Shown here: in pieces, positions 56,336 through 64,000 of the stretch | How positions within the stretch are numbered: the first letter of the stretch is position 1 | Layout of the letters: each line of letters opens with the position of its first letter | NCBI GenBank assembly: GCA_900471605.1 | Contig: UCEY01000019.1 | Span: forward strand, 1 to 64,000 | Reading direction: 5' to 3' | Origin: Hyphomicrobiales bacterium | Lineage (GTDB): Bacteria > Pseudomonadota > Alphaproteobacteria > Rhizobiales > Rhizobiaceae | DNA: 64,000 bases | Made by a program: the position numbers and the translations under genes | The notes under the pieces: generated by a model | Seen by the model: only the letters and a program-made list of their open reading frames with translations | Told to the model about the DNA's origin: nothing | Databases searched by the model: none

Positions 56336-58201
56336 ATGGTTATGCTGCGCCCAAACATCCTTTGCATCGTCAGCGAAGATTGCCCTCCCAGATTGGGAGC
56401 CTATGGCGACCCTCTTGCACGAACCCCCAACCTCGACAGGCTGGCGCATCGCGGCGTGACATTCGACGCGGCCTGCTGTGTCTCACCGGTATGCGCTCCT
56501 TCGCGCTTTTCCATCCTGACGGGTTGCTATCCTGAGAGTGTTCCACCGGCTCAACAGATGACGGCTTGGGGCGCCATGCCTGCGGACGTGAGAACCTATC
56601 CGGAGGTCATGCGGGCAGCGGGATACTACTGCACCAATAATTCCAAAACCCACTACAATGTCGATATCGACGCGGTTCGGCTGTGGGACGATTGCAGTGG
56701 GACGGCGCACTGGGCCGGACGCCCGGCCGGAAAGCCGTTCCTTTCGGTTTTCAACTGCATGCTCACCCACGAAAGTTGTGTCTTCGAGGAACGTCTCGGG
56801 GCGGTGAAACCGCATGATGTGACGCTGGCTTCTCATCTGCCAGATCTGCCGGAACTGCGCCGGGATCTGGCTAGCTATTACAACCGCATCGAAGAAATGG
56901 ACGCCTGGATGGGCGATCGTCTGGCCGAGCTGGATGCCGCCGGCCTGTCGGAAGACACGATCGTGATCTACTACTCCGACCACGGCTCACCGCTGCCGCG
57001 ATCAAAAAGGTTCTGCTACGACGACGGGCTCCGCGTGCCGCTTATCGTGCACGTGCCGGAGAGGTGGCGACATATGCTGCCGACAGCGGCAGGCAGCCGC
57101 GTTTCGGAACCCGTTTCACTGCTCGATCTGTTTCAGACCTTCACGGCCATAGCCGGGATCGACGCCCCCAAGGGCGTTCAAGGCGTGCCGTTCATCGGCG
57201 AAAGCCGCAAGGCTCGGGACTTTGCCTTTTCGGGACGTGATCGCATGGACTCGCGCTACGACCTGACCCGCAGCGCGCGAGGCGCACGATACCGCTATGT
57301 GCGCAACTACAGCCCCCACCGCATCTACGGCCAGTATTACTCCTACGCCTGGCTTGCCCAGGGATATCAAGCCTACGAGGCCGCGCATCTCAAGGGAGAG
57401 CTTGATCCTGTCCAAGAGAGATTCTGGCAGCGCAAGCCTGCAGAAGAACTTTACGACATGTGGATCGACCCCGACAGCATCCACAACCTCGCAGGCGAGC
57501 CGGCCCATGCCGAAACGCTTGCCGACATGCGCAGAGCCTTGGACTCACATATGGCGAGCGTCCACGACTGCGGCTTCATTCCCGAACGATCGCCTGTCGA
57601 GGCCGAAGCCGCGCGCCACGATCCGGTTCTCTACCCTCTCAAGCGCGTTCTGGCGCTTGCCAATCGGGCTATCGAATGCGACCCGGCCAATATTCCGGAA
57701 TTCGTTGCCAGTTTACGCGAACCTTCGCCGGTCATGCGTTATTGGGCCGCCCAGGGGCTTCTCATCCTTGCTGTCGATGGCCACACGATGCCTGCTGATC
57801 TCCACCAGCGGATCGACGAGGAAAGCGATCCCGATGTGCTGATCGCCCTGTTGGACGCCTGGGGACATGCTGGGTCGGCAGAAGCCGCCGTGCGCAGGCT
57901 CACAGAACTAGCAACAGACGGCCATTCCCTGTGGATCCGCCTCAAGGCCCTCGCTGCCTTGACAGACCTGCCGCTGTTTCCCGGCATTTCCCTGGACGTC
58001 GTAGCGGCTGCGGCGGAGGAGCCTGGTCAATATATCAGAGGCGCGGCGGGCTATCTCAAGCTGAAACTCGAAGGATCATACGAGCCCGGCTCAAAAATCT
58101 TCCGCTACGACCTCTTCCTGAAGCACATGGAAGGCCACTCGGGCATCGGCCCGCAAAGCTTTCCCGAATTGTCGAATCTGCGTCCCGCGAGGCATGAATG
58201 A
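56336..58201 (+). CDS. Type I sulfatase with C-terminal HEAT-like extension
   Basis: A 621-residue hydrolase without a signal peptide. NILCIVSEDCPPRLGAYGD is the family N-terminus. The catalytic motif is C53-A-P-S-R57 in VCAPSRFSILTG. YYSDHGSPLPRSKRFCYDDG holds the second metal site. After the sulfatase core (about residue 440), the C-terminal part reads as short helical repeats (VMRYWAAQGLLILAVDG, DPDVLIALLDAWGHAGSAEA, SLWIRLKALAALTDL), similar to HEAT repeats. The arrangement occurs in some environmental sulfatases. It overlaps the GH3 gene by four bases. Confidence 0.9.
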   Translation: MVMLRPNILCIVSEDCPPRLGAYGDPLARTPNLDRLAHRGVTFDAACCVSPVCAPSRFSILTGCYPESVPPAQQMTAWGAMPADVRTYPEVMRAAGYYCTNNSKTHYNVDIDAVRLWDDCSGTAHWAGRPAGKPFLSVFNCMLTHESCVFEERLGAVKPHDVTLASHLPDLPELRRDLASYYNRIEEMDAWMGDRLAELDAAGLSEDTIVIYYSDHGSPLPRSKRFCYDDGLRVPLIVHVPERWRHMLPTAAGSRVSEPVSLLDLFQTFTAIAGIDAPKGVQGVPFIGESRKARDFAFSGRDRMDSRYDLTRSARGARYRYVRNYSPHRIYGQYYSYAWLAQGYQAYEAAHLKGELDPVQERFWQRKPAEELYDMWIDPDSIHNLAGEPAHAETLADMRRALDSHMASVHDCGFIPERSPVEAEAARHDPVLYPLKRVLALANRAIECDPANIPEFVASLREPSPVMRYWAAQGLLILAVDGHTMPADLHQRIDEESDPDVLIALLDAWGHAGSAEAAVRRLTELATDGHSLWIRLKALAALTDLPLFPGISLDVVAAAAEEPGQYIRGAAGYLKLKLEGSYEPGSKIFRYDLFLKHMEGHSGIGPQSFPELSNLRPARHE

Positions 58202-59847
58202 CCTTTGACCTATCCCATCTGGCTCGGCCTCCCTTCAACCTGGATCGCGAGGCGATCGACTGGGTCCGCCAGATTTTCGAGGGGCTCGACGAAGCTGGCA
58301 AAGTCGGTCAGGTCTTCAACATGCTTTCGCGCGGCTATGAGCCCGGCGAGCGCGAAATGTTCGCTAAGTTCCGTCCCGGCGGCATCACGCGCTATTTCAA
58401 TTCCGATGCCGAAACCGAACGCGGTCGCCTCGCCGATCTGCAGGCCGATGCCGATATTCCGATCCTGGTGTCGGCCGATCTCGAAGGGTCGCGCATGAGC
58501 CTGCCCTTCGGCACGCAGGTGCCCAATCCGCTCGCGCTGGCGGCGATCGACGATATTGCCGTCACCGAACAAGTCTCCCGCATCATGGCCGCCGAGGCCC
58601 GCGCCGTCGGTATCCACTGGTCTTTTACACCCGTTCTCGACATCAACGCGGCAACGCGCAGTTCGATTGTCGCGACACGCAGCTTCGGATCGGATCCCGA
58701 CCGCATCGCGCGTCACGCGCTGGCGCAAATCCGAGTGTTTCAGCAGACCGGCGTCGCCGCGACGGCGAAACATTGGCCGGGCGAAGGCTATGATGCCCGT
58801 GACCAGCATCTGGTGACGACCATCAACCCGCTTTCCATGGACGAGTGGGAAGCGACCTTCGGCCGCCTTTACCGGGCGGCGATCGATGAAGGTGTTCTCG
58901 CCGTTATGTCCGCGCATATCGCGCTTCCTTCCTTTGCCGGCGAGGAAGGTGCGGAGGGCGTCGAGCTTTACCGTCCGGCATCGATCAGTTCGATCCTGAC
59001 GACAAAACTCCTGCGCGAAAAACTCGGGTTTAACGGCATCGTCGTCTCCGACGCCTCTGAAATGGCCGGGCTTTCCTCATTCATGGCCATCACTGAAAGC
59101 AAGGCGGAGCTGTTGCGCGCCGGTAACGATGTCATCCTGTTTTCCAACGACCCCGAAAGACACTTCTCGGCGGTGCTGGAGGCAGTGCGTTCAGGGCACG
59201 TCTCCCAAAAACGACTGGCCGATGCCGTTACCCGGGTGCTCGGGTTGAAAGCCAGCCTCGGTCTTCATCGGCGCGAGCCGCCTCCGCCGATTCCGGCGAA
59301 GGCGACCGAGGCGATGGCGCCGATATTGCGCCGCGCTCCCGTTGTTGAAAAGGACGTGGCCAACCTTCTTCCGATTTCTCCCGCAACACATCGGCGTATC
59401 CTTTTGATCGCGCCCGGGATCGTCGAACCGCTATGGAACAAGACCATACCGATCCGCTTTCCCGATCTTTTAGAAGCCGAAGGCTTCGGCGTCACGGTGC
59501 AGCCGATGGGCCAGCCATTCGATGCCGCCGATTACGACCTCGTGATCTATGCTTTTTCCGAGGAGACCCTGTTGACGAGAGGACGCATATTCCTCGACTG
59601 GGCCAAGCTCGGCGGCGGGATGCGCGGTGCGATGCAGCGGTCCTGGCAACACGTGCCAACACTCATGATCTCGTTCGGCTATCCCTATTACCTCTACGAT
59701 GCGCCGCGCGTGCCGACTTACGTCAACGCCTGGGCGACGATGGACGGCATGCAGGAGGCAGTTGTCGATCTGCTTATGGGGCGCGCTGCCGGGAGCGGCA
59801 AAAGCCCCATCGATGCGTTCGCCGATGCACCGGACGCCCGTTATTGA
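58198..59847 (+). CDS. GH3 family glycosidase, NagZ-like beta-N-acetylhexosaminidase
   Basis: A 549-residue enzyme, probably cytoplasmic. The catalytic nucleophile is D285 in GIVVSDASEMAG. The acid/base loop is K191-HWPGEGYDARDQH, in which the Asp-His dyad D202/H204 that marks NagZ-type N-acetylhexosaminidases is kept, although the usual GHG is GEG here and DSH is DQH. An additional C-terminal domain (about 385-549) follows the TIM barrel. The start overlaps the sulfatase gene (ATGA). With two sulfatases and an oligosaccharide-type transporter, the likely substrate is a sulfated N-acetylhexosamine oligosaccharide. Confidence 0.87.
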   Translation: MTFDLSHLARPPFNLDREAIDWVRQIFEGLDEAGKVGQVFNMLSRGYEPGEREMFAKFRPGGITRYFNSDAETERGRLADLQADADIPILVSADLEGSRMSLPFGTQVPNPLALAAIDDIAVTEQVSRIMAAEARAVGIHWSFTPVLDINAATRSSIVATRSFGSDPDRIARHALAQIRVFQQTGVAATAKHWPGEGYDARDQHLVTTINPLSMDEWEATFGRLYRAAIDEGVLAVMSAHIALPSFAGEEGAEGVELYRPASISSILTTKLLREKLGFNGIVVSDASEMAGLSSFMAITESKAELLRAGNDVILFSNDPERHFSAVLEAVRSGHVSQKRLADAVTRVLGLKASLGLHRREPPPPIPAKATEAMAPILRRAPVVEKDVANLLPISPATHRRILLIAPGIVEPLWNKTIPIRFPDLLEAEGFGVTVQPMGQPFDAADYDLVIYAFSEETLLTRGRIFLDWAKLGGGMRGAMQRSWQHVPTLMISFGYPYYLYDAPRVPTYVNAWATMDGMQEAVVDLLMGRAAGSGKSPIDAFADAPDARY

Positions 59848-59950
59848 TGCCTGTGGCGTCCCGACCGGAAACGAAAGACATCAATCCGCGATCCAGGCCT
59901 TGCCGCGAGCAGGAGCAAACGCCGGATCAAGCCAATCTAAGGAGTTCCAG

Positions 59951-60646
59951 ATGAATTACGTTTTCACACCGCCGCCCACGCCATCCGTGGCCGTGTTCGG
60001 ATCAGAAGACCGTTTCCCGGTCCGCCGCATATTCTGTGTCGGACGCAACTATGCTGCCCATGCCCGCGAAATGGGACGCGATCCGGATCGCGAGCCGCCG
60101 TTTTTCTTCACCAAGCCCGCCGATGCTGTCGTCGATAGCGGCGAAACGGTATCCTATCCGCCTGAAACGGAGAACTTTCAGTACGAGGCGGAACTCGTCG
60201 TCGCCATCGGAAAGGCGGGACGCGATATCGCCGAGGCAGACGCCCTTTCGCATGTCTGGGGCTATGCCGCCGGCAATGACCTGACACGACGCGATCTGCA
60301 ACTTGCGGCCCGAGAACTGGGACGTCCCTGGGACTGGGGCAAGGCATTCGATCGTTCGGCCGTGATCGGCCCGCTTCATCCAGTGCAAAAGACAGGGCAT
60401 CTCGAACGTGGCGCAATCCGGCTGACGGTGAATGGCGAAACGAAGCAAGCCGCCGACTTGGTTGATCTCATCTGGTCGGTGCCGGAAATCATCTCGATTC
60501 TGTCCCGATCCATGGTCCTGCAGCCGGGCGACCTGATCATGACCGGCACACCCGCCGGGGTCGGACCTCTCGCTGCGGGCGACGTCTGCACTGTCGCCAT
60601 CGAACGATTGGGAGAAATCTCAACGACGATCGGGCCCCGCGAATGA
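59951..60646 (+). CDS. nagK: Fumarylpyruvate hydrolase (FAH superfamily)
   Basis: A 231-residue enzyme. ATG 59951-59953 has AAGGAG seven bases upstream, so the long upstream frame is ignored. FAH-fold landmarks are IFCVGRNYAAHAREMG, metal ligands E79 and E81 (FQYEAELVVAIG) and D110 (AAGNDLTRRDLQ), and MTGTPAGVGPLAAGD. Beside gentisate dioxygenase it is best read as fumarylpyruvate hydrolase, giving fumarate and pyruvate. Fumarylacetoacetate activity is possible, but there is no homogentisate dioxygenase here. It overlaps the isomerase gene by four bases. Confidence 0.87.
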   Translation: MNYVFTPPPTPSVAVFGSEDRFPVRRIFCVGRNYAAHAREMGRDPDREPPFFFTKPADAVVDSGETVSYPPETENFQYEAELVVAIGKAGRDIAEADALSHVWGYAAGNDLTRRDLQLAARELGRPWDWGKAFDRSAVIGPLHPVQKTGHLERGAIRLTVNGETKQAADLVDLIWSVPEIISILSRSMVLQPGDLIMTGTPAGVGPLAAGDVCTVAIERLGEISTTIGPRE

Positions 60647-61290
60647 CATTCAAGCTGCATAATTTCTTTCGGTCTTCGTCGTCCGTGCGGCTGCGCGCGG
60701 CATTGAACCTCAAGGGGCTGACTTACGAGTATGTGCCGTATGTGCTGCGCAACGGCGAGACCCGTACGCCGCAGTTCCTGGCAATGAACCCGGCGGGGCT
60801 GGTGCCGGTGCTGGAACTCGAGGACGGCAACTATCTCAGCCAGTCGCTTGCCATCATCGAGTGGCTGGAAGAGACGCATCCGCAGCCCCCTCTACTGCCC
60901 CATGACCCGGACAGCCGGGCGCGCGTGCGGGCGCTGGCCTATATGGTCGCTTGCGAGGTTCACCCGCTGAACAACCTGCGTGTTCTCGGATACATCGGGA
61001 CGGAATTTGGCGCGAACGAGGCTGCGCAAAAGGCGTGGTTTACCCATTGGGTAGAAACGACGTTTGACGCCCTGGAGACCATGCTTTCCGTAAGCGACGA
61101 CACCGGTGCCTTCTGCTACCGCGACACGCCGACGTTGGCCGATATCTGCCTTTACGCACAGGTCTGGAACAATCGCCGGTTCGAGATCGACATGTCGCGC
61201 TGGCCAACGATCGAGGGCATCTTCGCCAGGCTGGACGCATTGGAGCCTTTTCGCATGGCCGCGCCCCCGGCCCAGCCGGATGCGGTCTGA
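60643..61290 (+). CDS. nagL: Glutathione-dependent maleylpyruvate isomerase (zeta-class GST)
   Basis: A 215-residue GST-fold protein. The zeta-class signature SSSSVRLRAALNLKGL (11-26) corresponds to the glutathione-activating SS(C/S)S loop. FLAMNPAGLVPVLELEDG and LSQSLAIIEWLEETHP complete the thioredoxin domain, and GDTPTLADICL-like DTPTLADICLYAQVWN is the C-terminal block. It isomerises maleylpyruvate to fumarylpyruvate for the preceding hydrolase; maleylacetoacetate isomerase is the close alternative. It overlaps the hydrolase gene by four bases. Confidence 0.87.
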   Translation: MTFKLHNFFRSSSSVRLRAALNLKGLTYEYVPYVLRNGETRTPQFLAMNPAGLVPVLELEDGNYLSQSLAIIEWLEETHPQPPLLPHDPDSRARVRALAYMVACEVHPLNNLRVLGYIGTEFGANEAAQKAWFTHWVETTFDALETMLSVSDDTGAFCYRDTPTLADICLYAQVWNNRRFEIDMSRWPTIEGIFARLDALEPFRMAAPPAQPDAV

Positions 61291-61319
61291 ACAATTCTTG
61301 CAAGCCTGGAGGAACAGGA

Positions 61320-62423
61320 ATGGCAAACGAGTCGACGGAGAATCACGGCAAAGCCATGCAGCCCGAGGAGACGCCGCAGCTGCAGGCACTCTACCGGGCG
61401 TTTGACGAGCACAACATCAAACCGCTCTGGACTCAGATCGGCAATATCATGCCGAGACATCCCGCCCCGAAGGCCGTTCCGCATATCTGGAAATGGTCTG
61501 ACCTTCTGCCGCTTGCGGAGAAATCCGGGGAACTGGTGCCTGTCGGCCGTGGCGGCGAGCGTCGCGCGCTGGGCCTTGCCAATCCGGGGCTCGATGGAAA
61601 CGCCTATATCAGCCCGACTTTATGGTGCGCCATCCAATATCTGGGCCCGCACGAGACCGCGCCGGAACATCGTCATTCGCAGAACGCTTTCCGCTTCGTC
61701 GTCGAAGGAGAAGGCGTCTGGACGGTGGTCAACGGCGATCCCGTGCGTATGAGCAAGGGCGACCTGCTTCTCACGCCGGGATGGAACTTCCATGGCCACC
61801 ACAACAATACCGACAAACCCATGGCCTGGATCGACGGCCTCGATATTCCGTTCTCCTACCAGAACGATGTCGGCTTCTTCGAATTCGGATCGGATCGCGT
61901 CACCGACTATGCGACGCCGGCTTTTTCCAGAGGCGAGCGTCTCTGGTGCCATCCCGGCTTGCGTCCGCTTTCCGGATTGCAGGATACGGTCAACTCACCC
62001 ATCGGCGCCTATCGCTGGGAGCATACCGACCGAGCGCTGACGGAGCAGCTTTTACTTGAAGACGAGGGCCAGCCGGCGACGGTAGAGCAGGGTCACGCAG
62101 CGATCCGCTTCGTCAACCCCACCACCGGCGGCGACGTGATGCCGACCATCCGTTGCGAATTTCATCGCCTGCGTGCGGGAACTGAAACACGCAAGCGTCG
62201 GGAAGTCGGAGCCTCCGTGTTCCAGGTATTCCAGGGCAAGGGCGCGGTCGTCCTGGGCGGAGAGACACGCCAACTCGACGTCGGCGATATTTTCGTCATC
62301 CCTTCCTGGGTGCCGTGGTCGCTGCAAGCCGAGACGAGATTCGATCTCTTCCGGTTTTCCGATGCGCCGATCATGGAACGTCTTCACTTCCACAGGACCC
62401 ATATCGAAGGGGAGGAGAAATGA
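61320..62423 (+). CDS. nagI: Gentisate 1,2-dioxygenase
   Basis: A 367-residue bicupin enzyme that cleaves gentisate to maleylpyruvate with Fe(II) and oxygen. The N-terminal cupin has metal ligands H117 and H119 (APEHRHSQNAFRFVVEG), and the later GWNFHGHHNN supplies the third His. A C-terminal cupin follows (FQVFQGKGAVVLGGETRQLD, IFVIPSWVPW). The length is normal for the family. AGGAAC is six bases before the ATG. Together with NagK and NagL it makes a complete gentisate ring-cleavage route; no gene converting salicylate to gentisate is in the window. Confidence 0.92.
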   Translation: MANESTENHGKAMQPEETPQLQALYRAFDEHNIKPLWTQIGNIMPRHPAPKAVPHIWKWSDLLPLAEKSGELVPVGRGGERRALGLANPGLDGNAYISPTLWCAIQYLGPHETAPEHRHSQNAFRFVVEGEGVWTVVNGDPVRMSKGDLLLTPGWNFHGHHNNTDKPMAWIDGLDIPFSYQNDVGFFEFGSDRVTDYATPAFSRGERLWCHPGLRPLSGLQDTVNSPIGAYRWEHTDRALTEQLLLEDEGQPATVEQGHAAIRFVNPTTGGDVMPTIRCEFHRLRAGTETRKRREVGASVFQVFQGKGAVVLGGETRQLDVGDIFVIPSWVPWSLQAETRFDLFRFSDAPIMERLHFHRTHIEGEEK

Positions 62424-63001
62424 ACGGAGAGGAAACGGCCGAGCGCATCGCTTTGCGCCAACGTCTCGGCTCCGGCGCGCGTTTTGATGCGCCCAACGCT
62501 CCATCCGAAGCACTTCAACTCGCACGCCGCGGAACGGCCTATTTTGCCCGTATCCTGAATGAGCTAACAGACGACGCGCTGGACGAACCATCGCAAATTA
62601 CCGGTTACGATAGGCGCCACGTCATCGCGTTCGTGAGCTACGAAGCGCGCATTCAGGCCGAGTGTCTCGCCCTGGTGCGCCAAGGGGATGCGTTGATCCC
62701 GTATATTCCGATCGAGCTTGATGCGCCGCAAGTCCGGGAGGGAGCGACGCTGCCGGCCCGTGCATTGCGCCATCTGTTCGAACATTCCGCCATTCATCTC
62801 AATGTCGAATGGCGCGATCTTGACAACCTTAGCTGGAACCGGCGCCTCGAAAACGAGTCCACCCCGGTCACCGTCCGCGACTTGCCGATGGTTCGCGCAA
62901 GATCTCTTTGGCTGAACTCGCTCAATATCGGCGGCGCCGTGCACGCAAGATATCTGCCGGAATCGGTCCGAAAACTCATGATTGCAGGGCAACCCGCCTG
63001 A
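62420..63001 (+). CDS. DinB/MDMPI-like protein, possible second maleylpyruvate isomerase
   Basis: A 193-residue protein. ATG 62420-62422 overlaps the dioxygenase stop (ATGA) and has GGGGAGGAG upstream, so the longer frame is not used. Four-helix DinB-like landmarks are LARRGTAYFARILNEL, ITGYDRRHVIAFVSYEA (compare the tryptophan/His turn of mycothiol-dependent maleylpyruvate isomerases) and LFEHSAIHLNVEWRDL. Those enzymes occur in actinobacteria, which lack glutathione; this organism has a GST-type isomerase in the same operon. It could be a redundant isomerase using another thiol, or have an accessory role. Confidence 0.6.
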   Translation: MNGEETAERIALRQRLGSGARFDAPNAPSEALQLARRGTAYFARILNELTDDALDEPSQITGYDRRHVIAFVSYEARIQAECLALVRQGDALIPYIPIELDAPQVREGATLPARALRHLFEHSAIHLNVEWRDLDNLSWNRRLENESTPVTVRDLPMVRARSLWLNSLNIGGAVHARYLPESVRKLMIAGQPA

Positions 63002-63619
63002 CGAGTGTTACGATGGCGTCAGCCGTTGGAACGGCTTCGGCGGATTTGATGGGCGACCGCTGTCTTTCCATACCCGCCGGTTTTGGTCGCGCTTCGGAGG
63101 GTCAGCACCGTTGGTGGCTATGGCCTCTTGGTCCAGGATGGGGACCTGATCAAACTACTGCCGATATTGGCTGATTCCTCGCTTTTTAGGTTTTGACAGC
63201 AGGGGGCTTAGCTGACCCGCAACAGCGCGATCGGCAGGCCGCTGGAACCTCCGTGTCCCCTTCAGCGATACCGATGCAGATGAACTCGAATGCTCGTCCT
63301 GTGTCCCTTTGAGCGGCGAGCGCTGATCGGCTTCGGAAACCTTAGGTCGGACGACCCGTAGCCGTTGCCAGTGCGATCGTGTCACGTCGCTGTGCTGCAC
63401 GATGCCGCTCACGGGCTTACTTCGGCATGGCGGGGATACCCATCGTTAGCTCTCGGAATTCCGAGCGGATCTCCTTCATACCATCGCGGGGATTGACAGG
63501 CACGGCTGATGTTATGTTATTACGAATCGAATGTAACGTAATAACATTTACGAAGCCGCACGTGACCGAACCGCCAGCCCACCGTGGTGGAAAAACTCAA
63601 CAAGGACGGAAGGAACCCA
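63002..63619. other. Intergenic region before the aztD-like gene
   Basis: About 620 bases between the gentisate operon and the last gene. I see no frame with a ribosome site and recognisable protein; the frames at 63155-63412 (minus) and 63379-63702 (plus) look random. The DNA may include decayed mobile-element or gene remnants, but nothing identifiable. The right end holds the Zur-like repeat at 63514-63547. Confidence 0.45.
63514..63547. promoter_or_regulatory. Perfect 11-bp inverted repeat, candidate Zur box
   Basis: ATGTTATTACG (63514-63524) and CGTAATAACAT (63537-63547) are perfectly complementary with 12 bases between. The half-sites ATGTTAT and ATAACAT are those of alphaproteobacterial Zur operators, and a second, overlapping Zur-like arrangement starts at AATGTAAC (63530). 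It lies about 75 bases upstream of an AztD-like zinc-chaperone gene, where zinc-dependent repression is expected. Confidence 0.65.
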
Positions 63620-64000
63620 ATGAGACCAGCTCACCCCCGCGCAGGCATCATAGCCGTTGTGGCTGCAACTTTTTTTCTTGTCGGCAATGGCGCCATGGCT
63701 GATGACGATCACGAAACGAAGGAGGCTTGGCGTCTCTTTATCGCCGATCATACCCAGCCGGTTGTCCGCGCCATCGATTTTTCCGACGGCAGGGAACTCG
63801 GCCGCTATGATGTAAAGGGCCATGCCGCTTTGACGGCGAGTGCGTCGGGCCGGACGGTGTTCGTCGCCCAGAGCGAAGCCGATATCGTCCATGTCATCAA
63901 GACCGGCATCGACTTCTCCGATCACGGCGAGCATCGTGACCTTGACGTTTCCGATCCAGCCCTTCTGCCCGTCAGCTTAGAAGACAAGCGGCCGGGACAT
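63620..64000 (+). CDS. aztD: AztD-like periplasmic zinc metallochaperone, 5' part
   Basis: The first 127 codons are in the window and the gene continues past its right edge. ATG 63620-63622 has GGAAGGA upstream. A signal peptide (residues 1-27, hydrophobic IIAVVAATFFLVGNGAMA) precedes the acidic/His mature start DDDHETKEAWRLFIADHTQP. Beta-propeller-type strands follow (VVRAIDFSDGRELGRYDVKG, ALTASASGRTVFVAQSEADI) with a His-rich DHGEHRDLD. The order matches what I recall of AztD, which passes zinc to the AztC binding protein of the AztABCD transporter. The Zur-like box upstream supports a zinc role. Transporter genes would be expected to the right. Confidence 0.72.
   Translation, partial: MRPAHPRAGIIAVVAATFFLVGNGAMADDDHETKEAWRLFIADHTQPVVRAIDFSDGRELGRYDVKGHAALTASASGRTVFVAQSEADIVHVIKTGIDFSDHGEHRDLDVSDPALLPVSLEDKRPGH

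Noticed and set aside
63155-63412. Possible mobile-element remnant in the gap before the aztD-like gene
   Set aside because: The frame encodes no recognisable transposase segment and no terminal inverted repeats or target duplications were found.

Overview
The window looks like an accessory replicon or genomic island of a member of the Rhizobiales (Rhizobium/Agrobacterium/Ensifer-like). The reasons are moderately high GC, a high density of ABC uptake operons with their own LacI, GntR and LysR regulators, mainly SD-led ATG starts, and catabolic modules that are typical of these soil and plant bacteria. No rRNA, tRNA, CRISPR array, replication origin, integrase or intact insertion sequence was seen. 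The genus is an inference.

Layout. (1) 1-6322: a sugar module, with a truncated LacI regulator, a beta-propeller glycosidase-like enzyme and a divergent CUT1 sugar ABC transporter; a large palindrome lies between the two transcription units. (2) 6730-24751: a tightly packed six-gene, 18-kb operon of very large proteins. It has a protein with two trypsin-like protease domains, a second trypsin-like protein sharing a helical domain with the first, a 1124-aa beta-rich protein resembling the DUF6603 family, and three giant proteins (1111, 1866 and 619 aa) of no family I can name. This is the best candidate for an undescribed system. (3) 34877-24988, minus strand: eight genes that may form one unit (fungal-type glucoamylase, GMC oxidoreductase with a cysteine cluster, VioB-like ferritin-fold protein, sorbitol-dehydrogenase-type small subunit, inosose-dehydratase-like protein, TIM-barrel isomerase, metallo-beta-lactamase-fold hydrolase, ThDP-dependent decarboxylase). 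This reads as an intracellular glucan or sugar oxidation route.

(4) 35.5-39.4 kb: a LysE exporter, a GntR regulator and glucarate dehydratase. (5) 39.5-48.1 kb: a minus-strand unit (RidA, polar amino-acid ABC transporter, hydantoinase/oxoprolinase HyuA and HyuB) with a divergent GntR regulator. This fits uptake and ATP-dependent ring opening of a cyclic amide or hydantoin-like nitrogen compound. (6) 48.3-59.8 kb: a family-5 ABC transporter, its LysR regulator, two sulfatases and a NagZ-like GH3 enzyme. This fits uptake and desulfation of a sulfated, probably N-acetylated, oligosaccharide. (7) 59.95-63.0 kb: a gentisate ring-cleavage set (fumarylpyruvate hydrolase, maleylpyruvate isomerase, gentisate dioxygenase) plus a DinB/MDMPI-like protein. 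(8) 63.6 kb to the end: the 5' part of an AztD-like zinc chaperone gene behind a Zur-like inverted repeat.

Most of the window is catabolic: each module pairs a transporter or entry enzyme with a dedicated regulator. The six-gene protease/giant-protein operon is the exception. It has no transport, regulatory or metabolic signature and its proteins show no Sec signal.
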